The notes under the pieces were generated by a model that worked only from the letters and a program-made list of their open reading frames with translations, made no database searches and was not told where the DNA came from. Made by a program: the position numbers and the translations under genes. A DNA stretch of 62,508 bases, from contig CAWIPO010000002.1 in assembly GCA_963838095.1 (NCBI GenBank), positions 1 to 62,508 of the forward strand. Direction: 5' to 3'. The stretch comes from CAWCGU01 sp963838095. Its GTDB lineage: Bacteria > Actinomycetota > Thermoleophilia > Solirubrobacterales > 70-9. The first letter of the stretch is position 1; each line of letters opens with the position of its first letter. Of this stretch, positions 44,900-55,938 are shown piece after piece.

Positions 44900-46481
44900 G
44901 GGATCGGCGCGGACTGCTGATGATTGGTACCTGGCGCGCCGTGAGCGCATCTCCGGATCCGGCAACGTGGCTCACGCAGTGCCTTCCCCGCAACCGCTTC
45001 GCGTTTGACTTCCTCGTAGTCCGCTTCGTAGTACTCGGTCCCGTAGCCGTACAAGCCCGCGGCCGCCGACCCGGTGGCGACCACGCCGAGCACGCTGGCT
45101 TTGCCGGTCTCGAGCACCTGCCGCGTGCGGATCAGCGCATCCCGGCTGGTGGCTCCCAGCTTTGCCACCAAGACGACACCCGAAACCAGGTCGAGCAGCG
45201 GCAGTGCATCGCTGACGTTCAGCAGCGGCGTCGTATCGACGACCACGATCTGAGACATCGACTCGAGCTCGCTCAGCACCTCCTCCATCCGCTTCGATGC
45301 GAGCAGGCCTGCTGGATTCGGAGGGCGCCGTCCGGCACCAGCACCCGGAGCCGGCCCTCCTCGCCTTCGCCCACACCGACGCCTACGAGGCTCTCGCTCA
45401 GCCCCGCCTGATTGGTAAGCACCTCCGACAGCCCCGTCACCGGCGCGATCCCGAGTCGGAGGGCCACTTGCGGGTGGCGCAGATCCTGTTCGACCAAGAT
45501 CACATCCTGCCCGCTTCTCGCGAGCGCGATCGCGAGGTGGGTGGCAACCGTCGTCTTACCGTCACCCTGGGTGGGGCTCGTAACAAGCACGCTCGCCAGC
45601 GGCCGCTCGAGGTTGAAATAGACGAGGCTCGCGGCAAGCGTCGAGAACGCCTCCCGGACGATCCCGGGCGCCGGCGCGAGCGCCGGGAACGCCGCCGACG
45701 GGATCTCTGAGAGCAGAGGCACCCCGAGCAGCGGTTCGAGCTCGTTCGCTTCGCGAAGGCGTCGGTCGAGGCGCTCGAGGAGGTACACGGCGCCGAGCGC
45801 CAGCAAAAGCGAAACGATTGTCGCCAGCAACGTGTTGCGTAGCGGCCGCGGGGAGAGCTGCGTGCTGGGAGGGGTGGCCGGCTGGACAACCTCCGTGGTG
45901 TTCTTTGCCTGCGCCTGCGCCGACTGGAGCAGTTGCGATCTGCTGCTGCAGGGCACCCTGTTCAACGGGATCATTCGTCTCGACGAGCTGAGCTTCGAGC
46001 CCTGCAAGGCTTGCGTTGACCTGGTCGAGTGTCTCGCGGCTGCGGATGATGTCGATCGCCTTCGCATAGGCGTTTGCGGCCTCCGCCGCTTCCTCCGCCG
46101 TGCCGGCCTGCGCGCTCACGCGCAGCAGGTTGGTCAGCGTCCCGGCTGCGCGCTCTCGAGCGGCTCCACGTCGACGCTGCCCGGCAGACCTCTCGGAGCC
46201 TCCACCGGGGAGCTGGTCCGCCGCCACCTCTGCGACCTTGGTGGTCTCATACAGCAGCGCCTCGGTCTCGGTCGACGTGAGGCTGGGTGCAGAAGTCGAG
46301 TTCGACGTTGACCGATCGACGGCCAGCAGCGCGGTGGCCTGGTAGGTCTTCTGGGACAAGGCTCGAGATCGCGAAGACCGCCACCGGTATCGAGAGGAAG
46401 ATGGCGAGGAAGGGCCACTTCCTGCGCCAGATGATCTGCAGCAGGGATCGAAGGTCGGAATGGTCGGTCGGCTGTTCCATC
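44900..46481 (-). CDS. Wzz-type chain-length regulator fused to a CpsD-like tyrosine kinase (frameshifted)
   Basis: A BY-kinase with its membrane adaptor in one chain, controlling length and export of the polysaccharide. From the ATG at 46481: DLRSLLQIIWRRKWPFLAIF (first membrane span, Wzz fold), a coiled periplasmic region, a second span after SPRPLRNTLLATIVSLLLALG, then the kinase. Walker A is SPTQGDGKTTVATHLA, Walker A' is ILVEQDLRHPQVA (unusual Glu-Gln before Asp), and Walker B is IVVVDTTPLL. A Tyr-rich segment (LYGYGTEYYEADYEE) near the end is the likely autophosphorylation cluster. Frame changes near 46400, 46220, 45960 and 45310. The ATG overlaps the upstream glycosyltransferase stop (TGATG). 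Confidence 0.82.
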
Positions 46482-47513
46482 AAATGCTCTCGAAAACTCG
46501 ATCCCACGCCTCGAGCAGGCGTACCTCACCGTACTCGCGCTCGGCGAACTCCCGCCCGCTCCGACCGGCCTGCTCGCGCATCCTCGCTCGTCCTCTATCA
46601 AGCGCAGAATACCTCGCTCCCACTGCCACTCCGTTTCGCAGTGTAGGTCCTGACCCGCCCCTGCCATCGCCCGCACGTACGACGGGGTCGAGGATGTCAC
46701 CACCGGCAACCCCATGCGCCAGAAGCTGACCAGCTTGCTCTCGGGCTTTCCGCGCTCGAGCGGGCGGTCCAGCGGGAGCGGGATCACGGCGAGGTCGCAC
46801 GCCGTCGCGATCGCCGACAGCGTCTCCTCGCTCCACTGGTGCACTCGCACGTCGTCCGCGAAGCGCGCAGCGATCCGAACCGTCTGTCGGCGCCAGAACC
46901 TCTGCGCCAATTGCCGGTACTCGATCGCGGTGATCAGGTGCAGCGCGACCGGGTGCGCGGCGTGAACCGCCGCAAGCGCCGGGGCGATGCGCTCGAACCA
47001 GCGCACGTTCTCGCCCAGCCCCTCCCAGACGAGGCGAAAGGGCGAGCCGGCCGTGTAGTCCTCCTTGACCTCGCGAACCAGCCGCGTGTGGAAGTCGAGG
47101 ATCGGGTGCACGTTGGCGCACAAGGGAGCGATCAACGCCGCCTGCTCGGGAGTGGCGCAGGTCACGGCGTCGGCGCGGCGCAGGATCGACTCCAGCGCCC
47201 GCCGCTAGCTGAAGAACGGCTGTCTTGCCTCTCCGGCGGCGAACTTCGCCGGCCCCCGCAGCGATCGCCTTCAGGTTCGTCCGCGGGATCGCCAGGTAGG
47301 CGTCGACGATGTCGAAGACGAGCTTTTGCCTCGCCGCCGCGGCTCGCCCACAGGCGGAGATCGGCGCGTGGGGTGACCACCACCACGTCGTAGGAAGCGC
47401 TCGGATCGGCGAGCTCGAACGGGATCCCGCGGCGCTCGGCGTAGTAGGGGAAGCGGCGGCGGTCGGCGGGCCGGCGCAGATCGCGAGCTGTAGGGGACGT
47501 AGCCGATCCTCAT
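46480..47513 (-). CDS. Glycosyltransferase family 4-like (frameshifted)
   Basis: A GT-B enzyme. The proposed ATG at 47513 (MRIGYVPYS) overlaps the stop of the upstream glycosyltransferase. Recovered segments: ASYDVVVVTPRADLRLWA, LVFDIVDAYLAIPRTNLKAI, then NVHPILDFHTRL, FRLVWEGLGENVRWFERIAP, ADDVRVHQWSEETLSAIATACDLAVIPLPLDRPLERGKPESKLVSFWRMGLPVV in pieces, where GKPESKLVSFWRMGLPVV corresponds to the nucleotide-sugar-binding loop. At least four frame changes. The C-terminus EREYGEVRLLEAWDRVFESI and stop at 46480 are in a clean frame. Sugar specificity is unknown. Confidence 0.7.
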
Positions 47514-48755
47514 CGCGGCTGTCCAGCCCTCGGCGGACGGCGCCGCGAGCCGCCGGTAGAGCGCGTCGTAGCGGGGGATCCCGACGTCCTCGAGCGAGAA
47601 GGTCTCCCGCGCCACCTCCCGGCAGCGCTCGCGGCAGCCCGGATCCGCCGCGAGCGCGAAGATCGCCTCGGCCGCGCGCTCGTACTCGCGCTCGTCGAAC
47701 GAATCGACGATCACCCCGACCTCGCCGCTCTGAAGCATCTCGTCCACGTCTCCGATATCGGGCCCCGAGACGACCGGCAGCCCCGCGCCGAGATACTCGC
47801 CGATCTTGGTCGGGGAGGAGGCGATTCGCGCGAACGTCGGCCGGCAGAAGCAGATCGCGAAGTCGGCGAGGCCCAGGTAGGCGCCGATCTCATCTGCCTC
47901 GCAGCTGGTGATCCGGTAGTCCGTCTGCGGGAATCCCCGCCCGGTCGAGCTCGGCCTCGATGCTCGCGGGCGGGGCCTGCGTCAGGACCAGGAACGCGAG
48001 CTTGGGATCGCTGCGCCGGGCGACGGCGAAGAACTCGACCATCTCGCGGTCCATGTACGGCGCGGTCAGCTTGCCGACGTAGACGATGACCGAGCGCCCG
48101 CGAGGCCCAGCCTCTCCCGCAACCGCTCGCTCTGCCTCCGGATTCTCCTGCACGCGATCGAGATCGACGCAGCACGGGATCACGACCGCTCGCTCTCGGG
48201 TGCGTTCTCGCCGAAGAGGTGCGTCGCGAACGCGCTCGGTGAGCATCACGACCCCGTCGGCCCGCGCCAGCGCCAGGCGCTGGATCCACGCGGTGATCCG
48301 GTAGGCGAGGCCGTCGCGGCGCCAGCGGCCGGCGTCGGCGTACTCGTCGCCGAGCAGGCCGCGGAGATCGAAGATCAGCCGGCAGCCGGTCAGGCGGCGG
48401 ACGATCAGCGCGCTCGCGGCGGGAACGTGGCTGCGGGCGTGGACGACGTCCAGCCGCTGGCGCCTGACCAGCCACGCGGCCACGAGCGCCCCGGCGATCG
48501 CGTCGTAAACAGTCGCGGGCAGCGAGGGGCGCTTGTGGTAGCGCAGCGAGCGCCAGGCGATCCCGCGCGCGAGCGAGGTTCGCAGCCAGCGACGCGCTTG
48601 CGCTCGCGGCTCAGCTTCGGCTCGAACGTCAGCAGGTGGATCGTGTGCCCCCGCCGCGCCAGCCCCTCGAGATAGGCGACGACCTGCGTCTGCACGAGCG
48701 GGTCCTCGAGCGAGAGGTAGCAGATGTAGAGGGAGCGCAGCGACCCCGCGGTCAT
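47510..48755 (-). CDS. Family 4 glycosyltransferase (frameshifted)
   Basis: A GT-B glycosyltransferase of about 410 residues after correction. The start at 48755 gives SLYICYLSLEDPLVQTQVVAYLEGLARRGH, typical of this group. Further segments: LDVVHARSHVPAASALIVRR, GCRLIFDLRGLLGDEYA, GVVMLTERVRD, VIPCCVDLDRV, VIVYVGKLTAPYMDREMVEF, and the C-terminal donor region FAICFCRPTFARIASSPTKIGEYLGAGLPVV. Frames change near 48590, 47930 and 47840. Its end is inferred from the ATGA overlap with the next gene. Divergent from the deacetylase-like gene at 48861. Confidence 0.75.
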
Positions 48756-48860
48756 CGGCGCGCGACTATACGGAGGAGCTCCCAGGCACGCAGCAAGGCC
48801 CGGCGGTTTCGAGACGCCGCCTTGTCATCCTCAGATGGATGTGGAAGTAGGTTGCGGCGA

Positions 48861-49830
48861 ATGAGCGGGCAAGGCGGTGCCGTCTGGCGCATTCTCGATC
48901 GGGTGCATCGACGCCCCGAGGTCCCGGTTGTGCTTTGCATCGATGTCGAGCCCGACCCTCTGGTCTTCGATCCCGCCGATCCTCCTCCGTGGCTCGGCTT
49001 CGAGCGCCTTGTGCAGAGGCTTCCAGCCCTGCGGCGACGGCTTTCGGAGATCACAGGGGCGCCGGCCGCGTTTACGTGGTTCCTCCGCATGGATCCGCAG
49101 GTGGCGGAGACCTGGGGCTCCCCGGCGTGGGTGGCTGAGAAATACGGGGGCCCACTTGCCGAGCTGACCGGAGCTGGCGATGAGCTCGGCTTGCACACCC
49201 ACGTCTGGCGTTGGGAGACGAAGACGAGAGAGTGGGTCGCTGATTTCGAGGACCCCGCGTGGGGCGAGCACTGCGTGGAAATGGGTCTTGACGCGTTCGA
49301 AACGTCCTTCGGCCGAGGCTGCGCCGCGCACCGCGGTGGCACTTTTTCCTCAGCGGGGCCATGCTCTCGAAGTTGGAGACGCGGGGGGTGGCCGTCGATC
49401 TGACCGTGGAGCCGGGCCTCGCGCCACTCCCAGAGAATTCGGCTGCCCGGGGGCTGACCCCGGATTACCGTGGGGCGCCGACCCGGCCGTATCGCTCCAC
49501 CCCCAGCAAGTTCCCCGCCGCTGATCCGGCCGCCCACACCGGCCCGCTGATCGTCCCGCTACTGAGCGCCCCGAGAAGGCGTCCCCCTTTTCGCCGGATG
49601 CCCTTCTGCTAGAGGAGGTCCCTAAGGTCTTCAGACAACGCCTCTTCGCGGAGTTGGCCAGGCAACCTCAGATTGTTGGCTTCGCGATACGCAGTGATTA
49701 CGTACTTGCGCTCCAAGTGGGAGGTTATTCAGGAGAACCTCGAACATCTCGCCAACCGTCACCGAATGGTGTTCATGACGGCGAGCGCTGCAGCCGAGCT
49801 GTGCACGTGGCTCGACCGGCCCTGCAGACC
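48861..49830 (+). CDS. Polysaccharide deacetylase-like protein (frameshifted)
   Basis: A NodB-fold hydrolase probably acting on a polysaccharide. The first clean 170 residues contain VPVVLCIDVEPDPLVFDP (catalytic and metal Asp region), a Trp-rich stretch, GAPAAFTWFLRMDPQVAE, then GDELGLHTHVWRWETKTREW (His-x-His metal motif) and CAAHRGG. After frame changes near 49345, 49590 and 49725 the sequence continues with MLSKLETRGVAVDLTVEPGL and PDALLLEEVPKVFRQRLF up to SKWEVIQENLEHLANRH. The exact end is not clear; it meets the asparagine synthetase gene convergently. Motif order resembles the Asp-Asp-His-His deacetylases. Confidence 0.65.
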
Positions 49831-49842
49831 GGGGTGTTGCGT

Positions 49843-51721
49843 TCACCATCCCTCCCGTCGGAGGAAGATCTCGAGCGTTAGCAGCGTCCAAAGCGCGTGT
49901 CCATGGTTGTGGCTCCCACTGTCGTGCTCACCGATCAACCGATCCACGGCCCCGCCTGACAGATGCTCCTTGACACGGGCATCCTTGGCACCGAGGGTCG
50001 CGGCGACGTAGCTCTGTAGGTCCTCGCGAAACCAGCGATCAAGCGGCACCCCGAAGCCTCGTTTTGGACGTCGCAGGATTCGCGAGGGAGCAGGTCCTCG
50101 ACCGCCATCCTCAGAACCCGCTTCAGGGTCATACCGCGTGCCTTGAACTGGGGTGGGAGCCGGGTTGCGTACGAGATCAGCTCGGCATCGAGGAAAGGAC
50201 AACGAACCTCGAGCCCGTGAGCCATGCTCATTCGGTCGGTCTTCACGAGCAGGTCGTCGACAAGGTAGGTGCGTAGGTTGAGGTCGAGGAGGCGATCCAG
50301 GGTGGCGGCGCCGGCGGAGGCGTCCCAGATTTCGCGGTAGTCCTCGATCGCCCAGTCGTCTCGGTGCCCGTCGAGCAGCGCAGCGCGGTCAGGGTCCTGG
50401 ACGAAGCTGATCCAGGAACGAAACGCGTCCGGGAGTCCCAGCTCCGCCACTCGCGCGAACCGCTGCAGGCTGGCCGCCCGTCCGTGTAGCGCGCGGGGCG
50501 GAAGCAGTCCGATAGCGCGCGCGCGCCGCTTTCCGAAGGGCGCGCGGAGAGGCCGCGAACCGCTGCGCTGCCACACCCGCAAGGAAGCGCTCATAGCCAG
50601 CGAAAGCCTCGTCGCCGCCGTCGCCTGAAAGCGCGACCGTGACGTGACCCCGCGTCAGCTCGCTGAGCAGATATGTCGGTACAGCACTCGAATCGCCAAA
50701 CGGTTGGTCGTGATGCTCAGACGAGCCGCTCGACGAGGTCGACGGCGCTCGGCTGGACGACGAACTCGTGATGGTCGGCGCCGTGGCGCTCAGCGACCAG
50801 TCTGCCGTACGGACGCTCGTCGAAGCCCTCCGTGTCCTCGAAGCCGATCGTGAATGTCTGCACCGGGCGGTCGAGCTGGGACGCCATGATCCCGACCACG
50901 GCGCTCGGAGTCGATGCCTCCGCTGAGAAAGGCGCCGAGCGGCACGTCGGAGATCAGTCGCCTCCGAACTGCGGCCTCGAGCCGTGAGCGTACTCCCGCT
51001 GCGGCCTCGCGCAGCGAGAGGTCGGCATGCGCGACGCCGTCGATGCCGGCCACCGGCGGCTCCCAGTAGCGCTCGACGAGCGGTTCGCCCCCCGGCGAGA
51101 AGCTCAGCACGTGCCCAGGCGGGAGGCTGCGCACACCCTCGAAAAAGGTCCTCGGCGTGGGGACGTAGCCGAAGGTCAGATAGGCGGGGATCGCACCGGC
51201 GTCGAGAAACCGCGGCACCGACGGATCGGCGAACAGCGCCTTGATCTCGCTCCCGAAAACGAGTCGGCCGCCCGAGCACCAGTAGTAGAGCGGCTTCTTG
51301 CCCACCCGGTCGCGGCCGAGCACGAGCCGCCCACGGCGCTCGTCCCAGACCGCAAACGCGAACATGCCGTCGAGGCGACGGGCTAGCTCAACGGGCGGGA
51401 GCTCCTCCGCGAGGTGGGCGATCACTTCGGTGTCGCCGGTCGAGCTGAACTCGTGGCCTCGCCGCCCAAGCTCGTCACGCAGTTCCCGGAAGTTGTAGAT
51501 CTCGCCGTTCAGGACGGTGGCGACCGTCCGATCCTCGTTCGTGATCGGCGGATCGCCGGTGACGAGGTCGATGATCGCGAGGCGATTCTGGGCGATGACG
51601 GCCTGACGGCCGGGGAAGTACCCTGCGGCATCGGGCCCGCGATGCTCAAGCGATGCGAGCTGGCGTTCGATCAGCGCCTGTGGTCACCATGCGGCGCGAC
51701 CACTCCGGAGATGCCGCACAT
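49843..51721 (-). CDS. asnB: Asparagine synthetase (glutamine-hydrolysing), frameshifted
   Basis: A class II glutamine amidotransferase with an asparagine synthetase domain, about 620 residues. The start ATG at 51721 puts the catalytic Cys second (MCGISGVV). The amidotransferase domain has LEHRGPDAAGYF, RLAIIDLVTGDPPITNED and VLNGEIYNFRELRDEL. The synthetase domain has PLGAFLSGGIDS (ATP pyrophosphatase loop), VALSGDGGDEAFAGYERF, LLVKTDRMSMAHGLEVRCPFLD and RRPKRGFGVPLDRWF. Frame changes near 50900, 50690, 50560 and 50070. In polysaccharide loci such enzymes often amidate sugar acids. The intact Cys2 and glutaminase domain argue against a lasso-peptide cyclase role. Confidence 0.88.
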
Positions 51722-51814
51722 CAGCAGACCGTGGTGGGGGCCGAGCCCGGCATTAGAGGTCATTGGGCCAGAGAGTAGGTCAGCTTCGCGCTCTTCCGCC
51801 CTCATCCGGGAGAT

Positions 51815-52850
51815 GTGGCCGTGACAGGCCGCCCACTCGTCTCGGCGCGTAATCCCTTGCTTCGATGCCCTGCGCCTTCCGCTCGGGCCCTGGACTCGGT
51901 GCTCCGCCAGACTTATCAAAGGCTCGAGGATCGTCGCCAAGATGACGGGTCACACGACGCCACGCTACGCATCCTCGAGCGCTATGCGGCACAGGACACC
52001 CGCTTCCGCGTCCTCGTCGACGAAACCAACCTCGGGCTGATCGCGACGCTGAACCGCGGTGTGGCCGAGTCAAGGGGTGAGCTGATCGCCCGAATGGATC
52101 AGGATGACGTTGCGGCGCCCCACCGTATCGAACGTCAGGTCGCGGTCCTCGCCGCTCGCCCGGAAATCGGCATTGTTGGGACGGGCATCGAGCTGATGGA
52201 TGAGCGGGGGCGACCCATCGGCGCCAGGCACCTGTGCGCTGCCGCGAGCCGGCAGCGGCGCGGTTCATGGCCATCTTCGCACCCCTGGCACACCCGACCG
52301 TTGTGGCGCGGCTTCGATCATGCGAGCGCATCTCTACGGGCATTCGGCGAGAGCGTAAACACGGAAGACTAGAGCCTTCACCCGCATGTTGGCCGACGGG
52401 ATCGCGTTCCTGAACCTCGATGAGCAGCTCGTGCGAAAACGGATCCATGCTGGCAACATGTCAGCTCGCAATGAGGCAGAGCAGGTCTCGAACTTCCTTG
52501 CTTGCGCGCGCCGCCACCTGGAGCGGACACTGGGCTTCCAAGCGCCTCCTGGTGTCCTCAAGGTCCTCGTCAACCGCATCGACGCCATGGTGACGGCGCA
52601 CGACCTCGGTCAGGGACTGCGCTTGCTCGACCGTGTCGAGGCTGAGTTCCTCAGGCGCGAACCCGGTTCGGACGGTGAGATACGAGGATCGCCGACGAGC
52701 AGCGGCTGGACATCCTTATCCAAGCTGGCCTCAAGGGCAGGCCGAGCGTGCGGCTCGCGGCCTTCCGTCTGGCGCTCAGGTACCCACGTCGGCTCGGCTC
52801 GCCCCGCAGCAGACGCTACCTGGTGTCCAAGCTTCATGCTGTGATTCGTT
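51815..52850 (+). CDS. Family 2 glycosyltransferase (frameshifted)
   Basis: A GT-A glycosyltransferase starting with GTG at 51815 (or 51821). Segments after correction: RALDSVLRQTYQRLE, DDGSHDATLRILERYAAQDTRF, the donor region ETNLGLIATLNRGVAESRGELIARMDQDDVAAP with the DxD motif, EIGIVGTGIELMDERG, and AHPTVVARLR. The C-terminal third continues through EQLVRKRIHAGNMSARN to RLAAFRLALRYPRR. At least four frame changes (near 51870, 52240, 52380 and 52690). Divergent from asnB and convergent with the GT14 gene. Confidence 0.75.
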
Positions 52851-53758
52851 CCATCAGATGTGCGAGCACGGTGCCGTCCACCGTCGCGTCGAACTTCCGA
52901 GCAAAGAGCTTCCCACTGTCCAGCATGTCTGGAAGATCGTTCGTCGTCAGCGTGAGGGGGTGGGGGGCGCCGTTCCAGTGCAGGAACCGAAGGTCATCAT
53001 CAACTACGCCGTGATGGCGGGCGAAGTCGGTTCCTAGCAGAATGCTCTGGAAGAACAACTCCTCAGGCACGATATGTGTACGTGTGGTACCGACGGAAGT
53101 CAGGGTGCTCGCGCGCGAAGCGGAGCACGTACTCAGCTGCAGTCCGGCTCAGGTTCCACCACGTGCTGCCCGTAAACGGCCGCGCGTAGGGCGGATGGCG
53201 TCGAGGTGGCTTCAGGGCGCTGCGCATTCGGAGCGCCTCGTTCAGAATCCGGCCCCTCCAGCTCAGGAATGGGAGATCCTCTCCCCGCGGGATACATAGC
53301 TCACGTCGCCCTCGCACCGTGTACGTATAGAACTCAGTACGGTGCCGCCCATGCCACGCTTGGCCGCGCTGCCCCGCGGTTGACTTGGACAGTTCGATGT
53401 ACGACATGTAGCTGCCGGACCCCGCTTGCTCCAGGAAGGCAACGATCTCATCCAACGGCCGGAGTGGAAAGTCTTGGCCGCTAAGGAGGACGTAGTACCC
53501 GCAGCCGTCGGCGACCCCAGCCGCGAGGCCCTCAAGTTCGGCGTCGACACACCCAACGCTGCCCCACAGGGATGCGTGGCGTGGAAGCAGGACGAGGTCG
53601 CGCAGTCCTGCCTCTGCGAACGCCCGTGTGAAGGGGGCTAGAGCCTTCGTCCGATCAATGTGCACGTACAGGCGCACCTGGGGGTGACGCAACGCCGCGA
53701 GCAGCGAGGCGAGCTGTAGCGGTAGGTGATGAGCGAGGACGATGCATGCAAGCTTCAT
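52834..53758 (-). CDS. Core-2/I-branching-type beta-glycosyltransferase (GT14), one frameshift
   Basis: A bacterial member of family GT14. From MKLACIVLAHH at 53758: VRLYVHIDRTKALAPF, then SLWGSVGCVDAELEGLA, CGYYVLLSGQDFPLRPLDEI (the LSGxDxPL motif of the family), GSGSYMSYIELSKST, and FTGSTWWNLSRTAAEYVL (GSxWW motif). A frameshift near 53070 separates VPEELFFQSIL (the Glu-Glu catalytic motif) and the C-terminus ending at 52834. It should add a beta-linked branch, GlcNAc or xylose, to the polysaccharide. Confidence 0.85.
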
Positions 53759-53775
53759 AGAGACCAAGTGTCGCG

Positions 53776-54966
53776 CTAGCTAAGGCGATGGTTGCGTGTT
53801 CCTTCAGGGAGCGGTCGCGCCAACTCGAGATACCGATCAACGGATTCTGACTTGAGACCGAACCGCGCAAGCACTGTTGTGCGCAATGATCTGCCGAGCC
53901 GCTCCAGACGGCGTGGGTTCGAGTAGATCTCTCGCAGCATCTCCGCGATCTCGGAGCCATCTGTTGCCCTCGGCACCAGGAAGGCGTTGCGACCATCTTC
54001 CAGATATTCGTCGAAGTCTCCGACTCCCTCACACACAATCGCCGTCTTTCCGAGCAACGCCATCTCCTTCACTACATTGCTGCTGGCTTCGGTCAGTGAG
54101 GGATGCAGCAGCAGGTCGGAAGCTGCCATGTAGTCGAGGATATCCGTGCGAAATCCCAGCATGACGATCCGGTCATCAAGGCGGTGCTGTTTGACGAACG
54201 CTTCCAGCAAGCCCCCCTCTGGCCCCTCACCCAGGACGAACATGCGCAAATCGAGGCCCTCTCCAACGAGATCGCGGATGACCGAGAAGACGAGTGCGTG
54301 GCGCTTATTGAGGGATCAGGCGTGCGCTCATCATCAGGGTTAGGCGCGCGGGATACCGTGCACGTATCGACGCCACGACCTGCTCGTCCGGTTGCGGGTA
54401 CTGATCGAAGTCGTAGATGTAAGGGAGTACCACGACGCGGTGCATGTCGACGTGTTCGGTCAAGCGCATGCCCTCGTAGACGCCGAGTGACGGAACGACG
54501 ATCGTTCGGGCCAACCTGTTGATCACCATGTCAAAGGCCGCTCCATGCGATTCCGTTCGAGCTCGACAGCATCGCCGGGGAACACGAAATCGAAATGGTG
54601 GCGGAAAGCCACGACGCGGGCAGATATGAAGTACTGGGCGAACACCCCGATGAGGTTTGCGTGTTGTAGGTTCGAAAACACAGCAGTGATGCCAGCCTTG
54701 CGACAGAACGAGACCAAATGCGAGATCTGGCGTAGGTAGTAGACCGCTGAGGATCGCTTGGCTAGCGGATGGGCGTGCGTCGGAACGCCCTGGCTGCTCA
54801 GGAAGGCGTGCAGCCGGCCTGCCTCGCAAGTTGTGAGCAACTCGATAGCAACTCCTCGCCTATGGATCGCGAGGATGGTGGTCTCAAGTTGGACTGAGCG
54901 CTCGTTTGAGGGATAAAAGACCAGGATGTGCGGTCTAGGTGCTTTCCTCCCCAAGTGTCGCGGCAT
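53776..54966 (-). CDS. Family 4 glycosyltransferase (frameshifted)
   Basis: A retaining GT-B enzyme. The N-terminal domain has PHILVFYPSNERSVQLETTILAIHRRG (in two parts), AVFSNLQHANLIGVF and AFRHHFDFVFP. After frame changes near 54540 and 54320 come RLARTIVVPSLGVYEGMRL, VVLPYIYDFDQYP and PARLTLMMSARLIPQ, then MFVLGEGPEGGLLEAFV, IVMLGFRTDILDYMAASDLLLHPSLTEASSNVVKEMALLGK with the E-x7-E catalytic motif. The gene is otherwise complete and probably active after correction. Confidence 0.82.
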
Positions 54967-55089
54967 GCCCTGAGAAGGCTAACGCGCGCTGGCGCGCAGC
55001 TCGTTCCGGACGCTGGGTTTATCAATGGATCCTGCTGTAGCTTGGTACGCATGAACTCGCGCGCCAGAACGGCTCCGTCGCAGGCAACC

Positions 55090-55418
55090 CATGCGGTCTC
55101 GTCTTCGCGGCGACGCGTTTCCCACGGCCACCATCGAAGCAATGACCGCCGGGTTGGTCCCCGTTGGTCTCGGAGTGGACAGGAACCCGCCAGATCGTGG
55201 CGGAAGTATGCGATGGTCTCATAGCGCCTCTCGACGCTCGCGAAATCGCCCAACGGATCTCGTGGTACTTCGCACTCGGCCCGTCAGATCGAGAGCTGCT
55301 TTCCCGAAGAAGCCGCATCGCTAGCGAGCCGGTATACGCGACAGGCCGCCATCGCTGACTACGAAACCACGATTCACAAACTATGTCACGACCTTCGACT
55401 CGTGGATGAAGCCCCATG
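55090..55418 (+). pseudogene. Orphan C-terminal fragment of a family 4 glycosyltransferase
   Basis: Only the donor-binding half is present: GDAFPTATIEAMTAGLVPV with the E-x7-E-type end, then TGTRQIVAEVCDGLIAPLDAREIAQRISWYFALG and a tail RQAAIADYETTIHKLCHDLRL ending at 55418. Two frame changes lie inside. No N-terminal domain exists upstream; the preceding 120 bases have no matching frame before the divergent GT4 gene. It looks like a gene cut by recombination. Confidence 0.65.
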
Positions 55419-55432
55419 ACTGACAGGATGAG

Positions 55433-55783
55433 TTGAGGATTGATTCAGCGCTGGGCGCTTGGGGGCACCGACACGCGGTCGCACCCATCCGGGTCCTTTG
55501 CGGGGTGGATAATTTGCAGGTGGGGACCCCGTCAGTTGGTGTTTCCCAGATCGCCAGCCTTGATCGCGATCGATTCGAAGTTGGGCTACTAACGCTCGGT
55601 GGTACCCCGTCGGGGCTTACGGACTACCAGGGCATATCGCCTGTATTCGACCCCCCGTATCGACGCGAACACAGGTACGGTCTGCTCGCCTATCCGTCGA
55701 ATGGATTCTACGAGAAGGTCGCGACCGTGGATGGGCTGCATAACGAATCCTGGACGACCTACCAGCCCCGCGGTCCGTCCTGA
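55433..55783 (+). CDS. Hypothetical protein, possible glycosyltransferase N-terminal fragment
   Basis: A 116-codon frame. IRVLCGVDNLQVGTPSVGVSQIASLDRDRFEVGLLTLGG resembles the first strand, loop and helix of GT-B enzymes (compare RVLHVIDSLGVGGAE...FEVEVLTL). The rest (YRREHRYGLLAYPSNGFYEKV) has no recognised match. It follows the GT4 C-terminal fragment, in the reverse order to a normal gene, which supports a rearranged region. Coding status is uncertain. Confidence 0.35.
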   Translation: MRIDSALGAWGHRHAVAPIRVLCGVDNLQVGTPSVGVSQIASLDRDRFEVGLLTLGGTPSGLTDYQGISPVFDPPYRREHRYGLLAYPSNGFYEKVATVDGLHNESWTTYQPRGPS

Positions 55784-55938
55784 CCGGGAGCGGACTGTGT
55801 CTGGAAGGTTCATTGGGAGGCCCGTAGCACGCCGCGGCCTACCCGCCCATGCGGTTGCGATTCCTGCGCGAAACATGGAGCAGTGCCGTGCTCGCTCCTG
55901 GACGAGACCATTCGATCGCGCCGCACCGCTCGCGCCTC

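Noticed and set aside
49843..51721. Asparagine synthetase as a lasso peptide cyclase linked to the PqqD and HprK genes
   Set aside because: The protein keeps Cys2 and a complete glutaminase domain, there is no B2-type protease gene nor a lasso precursor, and it lies 6 kb from the module. Amidation of a sugar acid is the simpler role.
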